Origin: Ipomoea triloba
Taxonomy: Eukaryota > Streptophyta > Magnoliopsida > Solanales > Convolvulaceae
DNA length: 64,000 bases
Reading direction: 5' to 3'
Assembly (NCBI RefSeq): GCF_003576645.1
Contig: NC_044930.1
Span: 25,478,403-25,542,402 of the forward strand
The translations under genes were made by a program, and so were the position numbers. Under the pieces are notes generated by a model that made no database searches, had not been told where the DNA came from, and was given only the letters and a program-made list of their open reading frames with translations. Positions 1 through 12,129 of this stretch are shown here, one piece after another (position 1 is the stretch's first letter; every line of letters starts with the position of its first letter).

Positions 1-381
1 GGCATGACTAATAAAGAATGATAATTTTAAGAGTTCAAGTTTTTAAAGATTTTCTTTAGAAAATTTATAGATGGAATTCAAATGAGTAAAACTTCTGGGG
101 CTTGTCTTGATTTTATTAATTAGATCGAGAAAAAAAAAGCTAATAAAAATTGTGACCCACATTTTTTAATGAATCAAAATGTGTCATGTAACCATGCATG
201 AAGTAGAAAGTGAGAATATGTGTAGTATTATTATTTCTCTTAATAAATGTCTAATGTCGATCTATATATACTACGGATAATATCAAGTACAACTACGTTT
301 AACCGGCCTTTTTAGGAAATTTTCCAGCCAAATATGACTAGAGAGAATGGTTTACCAAACAGTTTCAAAGTGGAGTTAAGC

Positions 382-414
<33 letters not shown>

Positions 415-588
415 GAATAATAATAATAATAAGTGATGAGAATAATAGCCAATGACACTAGATGGAAATATCACAAAATTTGATTAACACCGAAAGGGGA
501 AGAAATTAAACTCTACTATATATAGTAGCTTAATCAAGTACTCTTGATACCAACTTTGAAAGTATCAAGCACTAAAAAAAGAATTATA
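1..588. other. AT-rich non-coding leader with AAT microsatellite
   Basis: No convincing coding sequence is visible. A (TAA)n/(AAT)n microsatellite lies at about 382-432. Since a BURP last exon follows downstream, this stretch may be part of a long intron or may be intergenic; the window start prevents a decision. Confidence 0.6.
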
Positions 589-1070
589 TGTTGTCGGCAA
601 AGAATGTTGCAGCAGCCATAATTAGGCAAATATCAACAATTGACAAAGAATTAGGCAAGTCAAAAAGGGTTAGGCATGGAGTTAGGCACCTACCAAAATA
701 TTTATTATTTGGTCCCTAAACTTTGGACTAACTACAAAATGACCCCAATTTCTCAACTATAAATAGGGAGGTCATTTTGCCATTCTAGTCATCCCAAATC
801 ATTCTATTCTTCCCTCATATACTAGAGATATTAGAGAGTTTGTTAAGTGTATTTCTCCTTCCTAGCAAGAGAGAATTATCCTTGTTTTCTCCTTGTTAGT
901 TAGAGAGTGGTTGTAACTCCTATTTTCTCATAGTGAAATTCTTCTACCCTTGCCAGTGGTTTTTACCCTAATTTGTTTAGGGGTTTTCCACGTAAAATCT
1001 GTGCCTCATTTATTTTTCTTTCTCAAATTATTGTTGCAATCTGATCTATCCCACTTCCGCGGGCGCAACA
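589..1070 (+). mobile_element. Solo LTR, Copia-like
   Basis: The segment starts TGTTG and ends CAACA, the usual inverted LTR ends. Inside are features common in plant Copia LTRs: a transcription-start-like region near 760-850, a run meaning roughly 'tagagagtttgttaag', and a 3' part with 'ggtttttaccc' and 'gggttttccacgtaaa'. No internal retrotransposon coding or second LTR is seen next to it, so it reads as a solo LTR. The 5 bases on each side (TTATA and TATGT) do not form a clean target duplication, which fits recombination between different copies or decay. The orientation is inferred from the TG...CA layout and the 3' motif. Confidence 0.65.
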
Positions 1071-1180
1071 TATGTATGATTATAGCAAAAGTATTATGAA
1101 GCCCTAAAAAATTTTAAAATACTTTTTATTAGTGATTTTAATCCGGCCAGTCCAAGTAATTGTATTTAATTTACGTGTAG

Positions 1181-1522
1181 GCAATTTCAACAGAGGGTGG
1201 GAGGAAAAATGAAGTGCCCCAGAAATACGTAATCTCAAGGTCCAAAAGCATGCTAGGAAAAGATGGGAAAGCTGTGGTGTGCCACAAGCAGAGCTATGCC
1301 TACGCAGTTTTTTACTGCCATAAGACACAAAACACAGAGGTGTACGAGGTTTCTCTAGTTGGAGCCGACGACGGCGCAAAGGTTAAAGCTGTAGCGGTTT
1401 GCCACAAGGATACTTCTGCCTGGAACCCTAACCACTTGGCCTTCCAAGTGCTTAAGGTTAAACCTGGAACTGTCCCTGTCTGTCATTTCCTCCCAGATGA
1501 CCACGTTGTCTGGGTTAATTAA
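1181..1522 (+). CDS. BURP-domain protein (RD22-like), last exon, 5' partial
   Basis: Encodes the C-terminal 113 residues of a BURP domain, the cell-wall/apoplast domain of RD22, USP and the polygalacturonase beta subunit. All four CH motifs of the consensus are present with the expected spacing: CH-10-CH-26-CH-25-CH, ending in PDDHVVWVN before TAA. I start the exon at 1181, after the acceptor TAG at 1178-1180, because the in-frame reading AISTE...EVPQKYVI matches the family at this point and the next upstream codon is a stop. The first half of the BURP domain, the signal peptide and the variable region are not in the 1180 bases upstream. They lie before the window, behind an intron enlarged by the solo LTR, or they are lost. 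No internal disruption, so either a live last exon or a young fragment. Confidence 0.8.
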   Translation, partial: AISTEGGRKNEVPQKYVISRSKSMLGKDGKAVVCHKQSYAYAVFYCHKTQNTEVYEVSLVGADDGAKVKAVAVCHKDTSAWNPNHLAFQVLKVKPGTVPVCHFLPDDHVVWVN

Positions 1523-4500
1523 TTTCTTTGTTCATTTCTTTTTAGTATTGTTAAAGTTCGTTCTTTATCAAGTATATGTCTTATATATGGTATTTAATAA
1601 TTATGATGTGTAAGAATATGAATATTGTATCGATATGGAAGTGATGGTAATCATCTATATTGAGCATATTTGTGGTTTACTGGATTTCAAGTTCGATTCT
1701 TTGTATGAGTGCCTATTGACTTTCTCAGTTTGATTGTGTCTAGTTTGTATGAACAATTTAAATCGGTTTACCTCATTGTGATTATTTGTTAAATATGGTC
1801 ACTATAGAATAATTGAGGTATATATAAAGTTGCAGAACATATATATGGGTGTTGAAACTGATGTTGTAACAACCCCACTTGAGACATAAAGAAAATAACA
1901 GAATGATAATATTGCAGATGATAATATGTCTTGTCTTCGTTCTGATTTCAGCTCCTTGGTTGTTCTGTTACTATTTTCATTGGAACTTCAGTAGCAACAT
2001 GTATGTTCTTCGTCAAGAACATAAACAACTCGTGTTTTTGTGACTCTTGATAAGCATCCACACTCCAACTCCATGTCATTTTCTCCAAAGGTAACATCAC
2101 ACGACTGACAATCACTTTTTTTATTTCATTCAAAATGCATCTTCCGTTAGTGATTATGGACTTTCTCGTAAATCACAGTTTGCAATACTCTTGTTTTTGC
2201 ACTCCAACAAGTCCTTGATGAGAAAGATAGGATTGACATCCGTGGGTTGAGAAAGATAGGATGTTCCTTTCATACTTACAAAAATTAAAAGAAAAATTCT
2301 TAGTTAATAAACACACCACAATTATTGAAAAACTGAATTATTGTAACCAAATATCGCGGCGTATAATAGTTGCCTAGTTGATCCATTGTCTCACTGATCA
2401 GTTGACACTTAACTGTAAAGTAAGCCACGCACTAATGGCAATGGTGCATCAAACAACTATAGTCCACAGCGTACCAATTTGGCATATTTAATTTCCTTCA
2501 TGCCAAGTTTCAATAATACAGAAACATTCTACGGACTACATACAATCGTTATATTGAGCAATGTGCACTTGGTCCAAAACGACGTCGTTTCAATGTTAGT
2601 GGACGCGAACGCGAATGACTCCAGGGAATTTATTATCTAAAATACACAAAACGTTTGCCTAGAATACACAAAATGTTTGTCCAGAATACACAAAATATTG
2701 ACACAAAATACACAGAACTCATCCTCCTAACATTCAAATGCACAAACACATCACAACATGTGTTACTAACATACATGAATACCTAGAACGGTTGCCTAGA
2801 ATACACAAAATGATTGCATGGAATACACAGAACGAATACCTAGAATACACAGAATATTAACATAAATACACAGACCGGCCGAAACGGGAAACGTGATTTC
2901 CAAAAAAAGGGACGGTTGATTTACAATGTTCAAAACAACGTCGTTTACGTACGTGGTGCACGGTATAATTTGCCGACTACATAAGTGTCACTATTGCTTT
3001 ATGTCACTAGCTACTTATAAATTAGTCGTATTCACTATAACTTAAGTTGGGCCATAAACCTCTAGCCAACCCAACAAGGCCAAGTCTTACCTCATTACAT
3101 TGGGTCGAGCCCGTCTGCCCAAATTATCATGGTTTGGGCCTGATCCACTTATCTTTATCTTTGATTAAAACAAGAAAAATAATTAATGAGATATATATTC
3201 TTTAAGCCAAAAACATCAATCAAAATTAAACCTCATTTCCCTACTAGGTATGGTGAATAATGCATGAATGCTAGCATACTACATTTGTTGGGGGCAAATG
3301 AAAAGTAAACATCAAAGATCTCTTTTATAACTGCAGGAAAAGGGAGGTGGAGTATGCAAAACTGCAAAAGGTGATCTTTTAATAGCTTTCATTTTCCCTT
3401 TCTTACCTTCCTTTAATTTTTTTCATAAGAAGATGTAAGGTAAAATGAAAAGAAGAAAGCTTTTGAAATAAGAATGAGTTGAAATGGACCAGATGATGAT
3501 GTTCAAACTTTTCATGAATGCAAAAAACAGACAAAAAAAGTCTACTAGACACCATGTGATCAACCTTTACCATTCCCTGCAACTTAGAAAGCAAATGCCC
3601 ACCTGATCTACTTTTCATCATACCTTTTTTGTCCTCTAAATAAATGTATAATGAATAAGCCTGCTACGAAACTATCTAATAGTAGAATATGTAATATTTT
3701 TTTAGTTAAAATATACTACTTTTTATTAGTGTATATAATAAAAGTATTACATATTTCACATAAGGCGGACTCACATAAGACTTTACTCATTTATAATTTG
3801 GATGGAGCCAGTGTGGGGGCAGTGAGAGCAACTGCCCCTCCCCACCCAACCTTACCACTTATATATATGGGACCCTTATATATAGTAAATGTTTAGATAT
3901 AAGTAAATAATATAAATATATATTACTCAAAATAAAGTACTTAAATGGTTAAGTATATATGTGTTGTAGTAGAGGTTAAGAGGTTAAATCTTTCTACTTA
4001 TTTAATATTTTCTTTCAAAATATTTCATTTATTTTAATTTTTCGCCCCTACTAAATGAAATTTGTAGATCTGCCTGGAGCATTAAATTTGCATTAAATGA
4101 TAATTTACTGCTTGAATAAATTAGTCTATACTATTATTTATTAGCTGTAGAAATTAACAAGTGGACAATTATCATTGTTTACTAATTGTGTCATCTCTGA
4201 GATTAGCTAATCCGAGTAATAGGAAACGGTAAAATTATAAAAGTGAAACCATTTTGCATGAAATTACCAACTTCCTCTGAGCTATAACGGGCAGTAAATT
4301 TAGTAAACGGGGTAAAATTTATATGTATAGATAAAAATGGGGCTGAAACGACGACGTAAATAACAGCCTCGAGAAATGTGACCGTTATGACCAGGTGGAT
4401 TCAAATCAGCTAAGGTAAGTAGACAGCTCACTTCGGCGCGTACACATCCGTTACGCAACGCCAAGCCACGCCGCTCTCTTCTCAGTTCTCAGTGTTCTCT

Positions 4501-4709
4501 CTCTTCCCCTCACGCCGCCCAAACCCTTCTCTCTCTCCTCTCTCTCTGTATGAATGTATGTATTTGCATCAGCATTGTGAATAGCTTTATTTCTTAAATT
4601 GTGTTTGTGCATGTAATCTGGAGAATATATATATATATGTGTGTATGTATATGTATGATCTAGAAGATCGAGGTTAAGATTTTGCCCTAAGGTGAGGAAT
4701 TAAGGATTA
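1523..4709. other. Intergenic region, no supported gene
   Basis: About 3.2 kb of AT-rich DNA. It contains a degenerate short-repeat element (listed separately, 2573-2950) and otherwise only short accidental ORFs. The last 300 bases (about 4400-4709) are richer in C and CT runs and are probably the promoter and 5' UTR of the downstream DUF630/DUF632 gene. Confidence 0.6.
2573..2950. repeat. Element with 'GAATACACAAAAT' tandem repeats between ACGACGTCGTTT ends
   Basis: Between about 2636 and 2872 the motif 'cctagAATACACAAAAtg' recurs roughly eight times with drift. The array is bracketed by near-identical palindromic blocks, AAACGACGTCGTTT at about 2578 and AAACAACGTCGTTT at about 2931. This looks like one non-autonomous element with internal tandem repeats; the superfamily is not clear and I see no safe target duplication. 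Confidence 0.45.
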
Positions 4710-7700
4710 ATGGGGTGTGCGCAATCGAGATTGGACAACGAAGAATCGGTGTCGAGATGCAAGGACCGGAGGAATCTGATGAAGCAATCGGTAATGGTGA
4801 GGAACGCCTTTGCTTCGGCTCACTCCGCATACGCTATGGCTCTGAAGAACACCGGCGCCGCCTTGAGCGACTACGCGCAAGGAGAAGTTCCGCCTCCGGC
4901 TCAGTCGCCGGTGGTTGTGAGCGAGCCGGCTTCTGAGCCGCCGCCTCCCCCTCCGCCGCACATGATGGAGAGGACTCCCCTCCCTCCGCCGCCGCCGCCG
5001 TTGCCGAGCTTCTCCCCTCTGCCGCCGCTGCAGCGGGCGATGACGATGCCTGAGTTTTCTAAATCGAGGGGGAAGATGAAGAGCATCGCGATTGATGAGG
5101 AGGAGGAGGAGGATGAGGAAGAGGAGAGTGGATTGAAGCTGAGGAATCAACGGAATGGGGCTGAGAAATCGGGTCCGGTAGACAATGAGACTCCGATTAA
5201 GACGCCGGAGCCGCCCCCTCCTCCACCAGCAGGCGTGGCTTGGGATTATTTCTTCACGGTGGATAACATGCCGGGAACAACCCTAGGGGATGTGGAAGAG
5301 GAGGACGAGGAAGAGGACGAGTATATAGAGGAGAATGATGGGGTTCAGGACAGTCCACGAACTCCGAAATTTGAGAATGCCCGTGGAGATGAGGAATTCA
5401 AGACTCCGGAGAAGGGAGGAATTGAGAGTGAGATGGAGGAGACGCCGGTGACAGCTAAGGAGAAGCACTTTGTTCATTCTAACACGGCGCCTCCTGGGAT
5501 TAGAGGATTCATGAATGGTGGGAAAGTTAACACGGCAAATAGTGCAGATTTCTACAAGGTTTTGGGCGAAATTGATGATCATTTCCTCAAGGCTTCACAG
5601 TGTGCTCAAGAGGTTTCAAAGATGCTCGAGGCCACTAGGATGCATTACCATTCCAATTTCGCAGACAAAGGTAACTGAAAATTTTGATCTTTGAAAGTAA
5701 AGCTTTGAATTTTGGGTTAAAAGAAATTATTTTGACTGATCTTGGTAGAGTTCTGGAATGGCATTGAAGTTTCTACCGATTATAATTATATTTAGCAGCT
5801 CTAATTGTTGAGTTTTAGAATTTTGTAGTCAGTTTCACTTGATCCTTCCATTAGTATCAAAGAGAACACATAAAGCTCCCTTCGCATTATTGTGACATTA
5901 TATCAATTGATCCCTGATGTGTATGTGACACCACTACACCAGGGGAGATCTGGCTACTTCATTATGTCTCAGGAAGTTATTAAGCTCACAGGAATCAACT
6001 GTCTTACAAATTTAATGCAAATTAGACATTTTTACATATTGGTAAACTATACATCCTTGGATCTAACCAAATGTGGAAATGCTTAGTCTTGTTGCCACCA
6101 AATGTGGAAAACTATTAGTTGATTAAAACAATGTGCTGTCTTGAACACGATGATTGAAATACTCTTTTTTTTTTTTTGCAGAAAATATTAATCATGCAGA
6201 AAGGGTTATGCAAATCATCACATGGAACAAGTCTCTTAGAGGCATACCCAATGGCAATGGTGCAAAGGACAACTATGATGATGATGATGAATCCGAGACT
6301 CATGCCACTGTTTTGGATAAGTTACTGGCATGGGAGAAGAAACTATATGAGGAACTAAAGGTGGATTGCTTTGCCTTGTAATTTATCTGTAACTGGCCTT
6401 TCATCTTGTTGATTTTCTATTCTTTAATCCCGTCCTGCTAAACCTCTAATTGATGATTATGCAATTTTTCTTTAGTATATGCACATCATGTTAACCTTGA
6501 TAAATTATCCATCTCTTTTATCAATGCAAACAAAACTAATAACTATTCTATCATTGTATTCCAGTCTCCAAATTTCAATGTTTCTATGTAAAACTGATGT
6601 GGTAACAATTGATTGCTCTATGCTGATAGGCTGGTGAAATTATTAAACATGAATATCAAAGGAAGATTGCCATACTAAACAAGCTGAAAAAGCGCAATGC
6701 TAGTTCTGAATCACTGGAGAAGGTGAAAGCTGCTGTTAGCCATTTACATACTCGTTATATAGTTGAAATGCAATCTTTGGATTCAACCGTTGCTGAAGTG
6801 AATGAGATACGTGATAAACAATTGTACCCAAAACTTGCTGCTCTTGTTCATGGGTACGTTTCTATATGACATACCTATCTGCTTGCTACTCTTGTTAACA
6901 TATAACTGTCCCTTCCCAGTCTTTCATGATTATGTTTTCTCATTTTATTTAGAGGATACTGTATTTTCATTCTAATAAGCTGTGTGGGTGGGAAGTTTCA
7001 ATCAGTTGTGAATTTTCCTGTTTATATATGTATATGTATCTCTCTCCCTCCATCCCCCACTCGCAAAGAACATGCATTTGTGCATCACAAATCTGAGTAT
7101 CATGTTTTGTTTCCTGGTCTCTATGTAAGAACTTATGCATATGAACTGTTGGACATCAATTTCTCAATTTCTCTGTGGAACTTTATATTTCATTTCAAAC
7201 ATGGTTCTAGATCTAACTAATGTTTACTGTTTCTTTTCTCATGTTTATTGCACGAGTGGTTGCCATATTTTTGTTGTTAAATGTATCACAACGATTGTAG
7301 ATGACTGGATAACAGGTTCTAAATTTGCAGGATGGCAAAGATGTGGGAATCCATGTGTAGACATCATGAAGACCAGATGAGGATCGTAATGGAACTCTCA
7401 TCCATTGATATGTCTGCAACCCCCATGGAAACAAGCAAAAATCATCAGTCACACACCATACAGCTTGCTGATGTTATTAAGGAGTGGCACGACCAATTTG
7501 AAAGCCTCGTGAATAATCAAAAGATGTATATCCAAGCCCTCAACAGCTGGCTGAAACTAAATCTCATTCCAGTAGAGAGTAGCCTGAGGGAAAAACCTTC
7601 ATCCCCACTCAGAGTTCAGAACCCTCCTATTCAGCCACTCCTCCATGCCTGGAATGAGCTGCTTGAGAAACTTCCCGATGAGCACTCTAGAAGTGCAATT

Positions 7701-8132
7701 AATTCTTTTGAAGCTGTGATAAGGACCATCATTATTCATCAGGAGGAGGAAGTGAAGCTGAAGGAGAAGTGTGAAGAAACTAGAAAAGAATATATGCGTA
7801 AGAGGCAGGCTTTCGAAGACTGGTACCATAAGTATATGCAACGCAGAACTCCACCCGATGAGATAGACCCTGATAGAAGAACAGAAGCTAATGGCAAAGA
7901 CCCTGTTTCGGAGAGGCAATTTGTGGTAGACAGCTTGCAGAAGAGGTTAGATGAGGAAACCGAAGCTTATCAAAAGCATTGTATCCAGGTGAGAGAGAAA
8001 TCTTTGGGAACTCTGAAGATTCAGTTGCCTGAACTTTTCCGAGCCATGAGGGATTATTCTCACATGTCTTTCAATGCTTATGAAAGATTGAGACTGCTAG
8101 TGGCATCACAGAACTCAAATCAAGCTTCATAG
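4710..8132 (+). CDS. DUF630/DUF632 protein (NRG2/APSR1-like family)
   Basis: Four exons, 4710-5670, 6182-6360, 6630-6853 and 7331-8132, all joined in phase by GT-AG introns, give a 721-residue protein. It begins MGCAQSRLDNEE, the DUF630 hallmark; Gly2-Cys3 suggests N-myristoylation and palmitoylation, hence membrane attachment. Residues about 60-210 are low-complexity: poly-Pro blocks and long Glu/Asp runs. The DUF632 region starts near residue 280 (ADFYKVLGEIDDHFLKAS) and runs to the C-terminus, predicted mostly helical. Relatives include Arabidopsis NRG2 (nitrate signalling, binds NLP7), APSR1 and rice REL2; which one this is orthologous to cannot be told here. ATG chosen because it gives the conserved MGC start. 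The long T-run acceptor before exon 2 is normal for plant introns. Confidence 0.9.
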
Positions 8133-8339
8133 TATTCTCCTTCCTCCTTTTCTTGCACAATGAATGTAGATTGCAGTGAACCCTTTTACGACCTAATGAT
8201 CTACAATTGACTATGTCAAAGTCTTGTTGGTTCTTGATGGAATGACTTGCTAATTTCAATTGAATTAGCACATTTTCACATGCATATGGGTCTATATATT
8301 TATCTCATGCACACACTTCATCCTTCTACATCATTATAT

Positions 8340-8965
8340 TTGTTTGAGAATGTTAACTGTTAAGGAGTATCAAGAGTTTAGGTTTGAGCTAGCTTATTGG
8401 ATGTATGCTCACTAGGGTTTGATTTGTTTTGTTGTTTATGCTGGAGCTTGCTTATTGAATGTACCCTCACTAGGCTTATAAACAAATCAAACACTAATGA
8501 ACAGTGTTCATATCTGTTTGTCAAGATTTTGAGAGTATTCGTTTTCATTTAATAAGGTTTTTTGAAGATTCTATTTGTATATGTTTTCTAATCGTCCATT
8601 AGTGTTAGTGAATGTTCACGAGCGTGTTTGAATGTGTTTTGTTAACATTCATGAACATAAAGCTAAACAAACAAACACATATATGTGTTCAATTTGTTCG
8701 AGAACAATAAATAATTTGTGTTCACGAAGAATACCCAAACAAACAATATAACTATAAAAAATAATAATACAAATAAGTCCAAAAGTAGCATTATTAAACA
8801 AACATATCAATGTGCATTATTAAAGGAACAATAAACAAGCTTGTTCACGAACTTTACCAAATGAACATACAAATGTTTAGACTCTGTTTGTTTATTAAAC
8901 GAGCTCTAAAATTTGTTCGTTTACCCTAACAAACGAACGTTTACTAAACACAAACACAATTAAGT
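8340..8965. repeat. Dispersed inverted-repeat element (GTTCACGAAC type)
   Basis: Region between the convergent DUF632 and GLB3 genes rich in paired motifs such as TTGTTCACGAAC, TGTTCGTTTA and AACAAACGAACG in both orientations, typical of plant MITE-like repeats. Copies of 'gctagcttattggatgt...ctcactagg' recur at about 8390 and 8450. Exact ends and target duplication not resolved. Confidence 0.45.
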
Positions 8966-8991
8966 TACCGAAAGCTCTACTAGCTTACACC

Positions 8992-10381
8992 CTAATGATG
9001 CTTACAATTCTTACATGTAGATGCTTGGCCTTGATTCTTCAACTCATCTCCAGCTACCAGAAAGAATGCAGTGTGCCTGAATCACAGTGAAGTTGAGTAA
9101 GAAAACACTCTTCTTCAAATTCTTATTTAGTTGAAACCAACATAAATGGCAAAGCATATATGTACCTGAAAAAATTCATCATTTTGGTTTTAGAGTCATC
9201 ATCTATATCTGCAGTGGCGTCCAATGCTTGCTGCATATGATGCAACCACCTCTCTGCAGCTTTGTGAGTGACTGGAAATGGTCGATGCCGCCCAATCAAG
9301 GCAGGATGACCTGTAGAAAAGGTTAGATGTTATACACGTATATTTGATATGCATATATTCAACACTGTTGCAAAAATCGGTCTAGGCACCGGCCTAGGCG
9401 TCTCCTAGTTGGCCGCCTAGCGCCTAATTAGTCAGTCGGCTGCCTAGGGCCTAACTCAGCTGAGTTAACTCTGGATCAAGTTAACCTAGTTAATTCGATA
9501 GGCTCAGCCTTGTTAATTTTTTTCATTATATATATATAATATCACATATATACAATCACACACATGCACTATTTTTTTTAGTTAGCCACATAGGCTAACG
9601 CCTAAGTTGCCTAGGCCATCTAGACGCTCATCTACAGCCCGATTAACGCCTAGTGCTTACTGAAAGCAGTCGGTATCATAGATTCATAGCATGATTTTAG
9701 GCTTAGGTTTAGGGATATGATTGATTTTCCATCCTTACCATAGGCTTATATCAATCTAAACTGCAACAGACTTTCCACCATGTTAGAACACCATCACTCT
9801 TATTCAACAAAGCAGGCAGCCCATACATATGCAAATAAATATATGTAATGAAACGGATATCAAAAAGTAAAAAACTCTTGAGTTTACCTTTCCTCTGTGA
9901 AAACAGAGAAGGCCCTCCCATTCTTTGCACAAAGAACTCATACTGGTTCCTAATGGCATCCTCTTTTGTTGAACTAGCAAAAATTGAGCGGAACCACTCC
10001 TCCTCATCATCAAAAACCCTAGCCCCAAATCAAAAAAAAACCTCTCCTCATCATATTCAAACCATCCACAAGATTCTAAAAACAAAATAAACTTATACAA
10101 CAACGTCCTGTTCTATCAGTGACTTGATTGAGTACAGAAAGCAGCTATATAGTGCATATATAATCAAAACAAACAAAATTTTGAAAAAAAATATTTAGCA
10201 AGGAGAGAAGAAATTATATTATAGTGAATTAGAGAAGTAAAAACCTGGTGTAGAAATTGGTGGAGAGATTGATAAAGGTCTGAAGGCCGAGCTTCTCGTA
10301 GAGATTGGTCTCATCAATGGCCAAGGCGTCACTGGTGTCCACCCCGCTCCACTCCGCCGCCTTCTCTTGCAACGTCTGCAT
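8992..10381 (-). CDS. GLB3: Truncated (2-on-2) haemoglobin
   Basis: Four exons on the minus strand, 10381-10245, 10018-9888, 9310-9166 and 9076-8992, join in phase into 165 residues (Arabidopsis GLB3 has about 175). The protein starts [15 protein letters not shown] and carries the family-defining stretch [17 protein letters not shown] followed by AAERWLHHM, plus [16 protein letters not shown] near the C-terminus. Plant GLB3 proteins fold as bacterial-type 2-on-2 globins, bind haem through a proximal His and bind O2/NO slowly; their role is probably NO or O2 handling. The tail is short and contains a CKNCKHH motif in place of the longer Arabidopsis tail. The gene is convergent with the DUF632 gene. 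A hAT-like repeat at 9363-9670 sits in intron 2. Confidence 0.93.
9363..9670. mobile_element. hAT-type MITE (GCCTAGGCG family), degenerate copy
   Basis: Begins CACTGTTGCAAAAA and has many GCCTAGGCG/GCGCCTAG motifs, like the better-preserved copy at 27017-27461. It lies in intron 2 of GLB3. The right end near 'ttactgaaagcag' is decayed and I cannot find a perfect 8-bp target duplication. Confidence 0.6.
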
Positions 10382-10404
10382 TCTCTCTCTCTCTCTCTCT
10401 CTGA
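10382..10404. repeat. CT microsatellite in the GLB3 5' UTR
   Basis: A pure (TC)n run directly upstream of the GLB3 ATG (GA repeats in the mRNA sense). Such runs are common in plant 5' UTRs. Confidence 0.7.
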
Positions 10405-10447
10405 AACTTGGAAGCTTGAACCTATGAACTAGAAGAGATGAAGCGGG

Positions 10448-10457
10448 CTATTTATAG
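10448..10457 (-). promoter_or_regulatory. TATA box of GLB3
   Basis: On the minus strand the sequence reads CTATAAATAG, close to the ideal plant TATA box, about 70 bases upstream of the GLB3 ATG. A start site near 10415-10425 would give a short UTR containing the CT run. Confidence 0.65.
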
Positions 10458-10649
10458 TGGGCGTGAGGAGGCCGCGTGGAAGACACGCTGTATCGCTTGG
10501 AAATAACCAAATGGGGTCGCCGGTCAACGGGAAATTGACGTTGACTTTCACTGCGGATTTTTGCTTCATCTGTTCATTGGACGGATTTCAACAACAAATA
10601 TATATATATATATATATAAATGAGAACAAATCCTTATCAAAAAAATAAG

Positions 10650-10881
10650 TAGGTGTGTTTAATTGGTTACCAAACCATTTTAACTGAAGTTTTTTAAAAT
10701 TTTAACGGTTAATCAAACTGAGGGAACTTTGTATTACCGTATTAATCGAACCAATGTTTTTTTCAGTTAATTAGTCGGTTAATCGATTAATTGGTAATCA
10801 AAATTTAAAAAAACCTTTAACTATTAACCGAACCAAAAAAGTTCGGTTAACCGAAAATTTATCGAAGTTTGCGCACTCCTA
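10650..10881. mobile_element. hAT-type MITE with 8-bp target duplication
   Basis: A 232-bp element starting TAGGTGTGTTTAATTGG and ending GCGCACTCCTA, with inverted TCGGTTAACCGA-like blocks inside. It is flanked by perfect 8-bp direct repeats AAAATAAG (10642-10649 and 10882-10889), the duplication length of hAT transposons. It lies upstream of GLB3. Confidence 0.75.
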
Positions 10882-10889
10882 AAAATAAG

Positions 10890-12129
10890 AATCAATCAAA
10901 GCCTTATATCTTAAAAAGTCAAACAAATCAAATCATATTTTAAAACAAAACACAGTGGCATTTTTGTAATTATCATTAACTTTACTATACAATCTTGGAC
11001 ACAAAAATCTTCAATTCTCAGACTTTTTTGGGTTTGCACATTTAGTATTAATATTCTGCACATTTAGTATTAACATTTTGCATATTTAGTATTTAATGAT
11101 TACACTTGCAAAAATGCGACAATTCATTGCACTTAGGGTTTCGATATCATAGTTTATGTTTCGATTTCATTGATTTTATAAAATTTACTATGTTTGCATA
11201 TTCAGTTGTAAAAGATTACATATTTAAGTGTTCAAGTTTGTAAGGTAGGGTTGATGATAATTACGAAAATGTCACTGTATTTTTTTTAAAAAATCTGATC
11301 AAATCCGTTAAATTTTTACAGATATAAGCCTAAAATTGATTCTTATTTCTCTCTCATAGTACTGTTCTCACAAGATCCTTAAAGACGATTTGGTACTTCT
11401 TCATCAATTAAATTTCTAAAAAAATGTACAAAAATTATGTTGGATGGAAATAACTTTAGAGGAAAAAATTAATTAACATATTATACTTCACGGCCTCTTT
11501 TACCTACTAATCATGGGATTAATATATATAGTTGATTATATCTGTAAGTGGAGGTAATTAATTTTGTGATATTTTATTATTTCTGACTTATTCTTTAAAC
11601 TAAAGATGGGGTTAATAGGGGAAGAGGTTTTGAGAAAGAGGGAGGATGACTGTGGGCTGCTGCTTGGTTTCATCTTTTCAATGGATTCTCTGGTGAAGTG
11701 TCAACACTGTGAGGTAACAGTGTTCATATATTCCATACAATATCTTATTATGTGGAGTCGTTTTATACGATTTTTATTCGATTAATCCCACGTGTACCAG
11801 CATTGCATGTGACCACATTTTTTTTTACATTTTTACATTAAGTTATTCTACCCCTGGTTATACCACGCAAACGAAGAAACTAACGGAAGGGCATCAGAAG
11901 GTAACATTTTGAAAGTCAGAGAACCATGAGTGATAAATTGAAAGTTTAAGATTATATGTGTTAAAATTACTAAATATTATATTGTACAATTGAAGATATA
12001 GTTTGAATCGATTATGTTTTCGATCTATTGTTATTTCTACTTGAATTCGAGTAAATAATTGTCCATTTAATAGCTAATGTGTAAATGTACGCATGCAATG
12101 TTGAAACTTAAAAGATTTTATATATCATT
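10890..12129. other. AT-rich intergenic DNA, no supported gene
   Basis: About 1.2 kb with no ORF resembling a known protein. A short tandem 'cacatttagtatta' motif occurs at about 11037-11085. Confidence 0.55.

Noticed and set aside
4707..5150. 147-residue Arg-rich ORF on the minus strand
   Set aside because: Exact antisense shadow of the DUF630/DUF632 exon, explained by its Pro and Glu codon runs.
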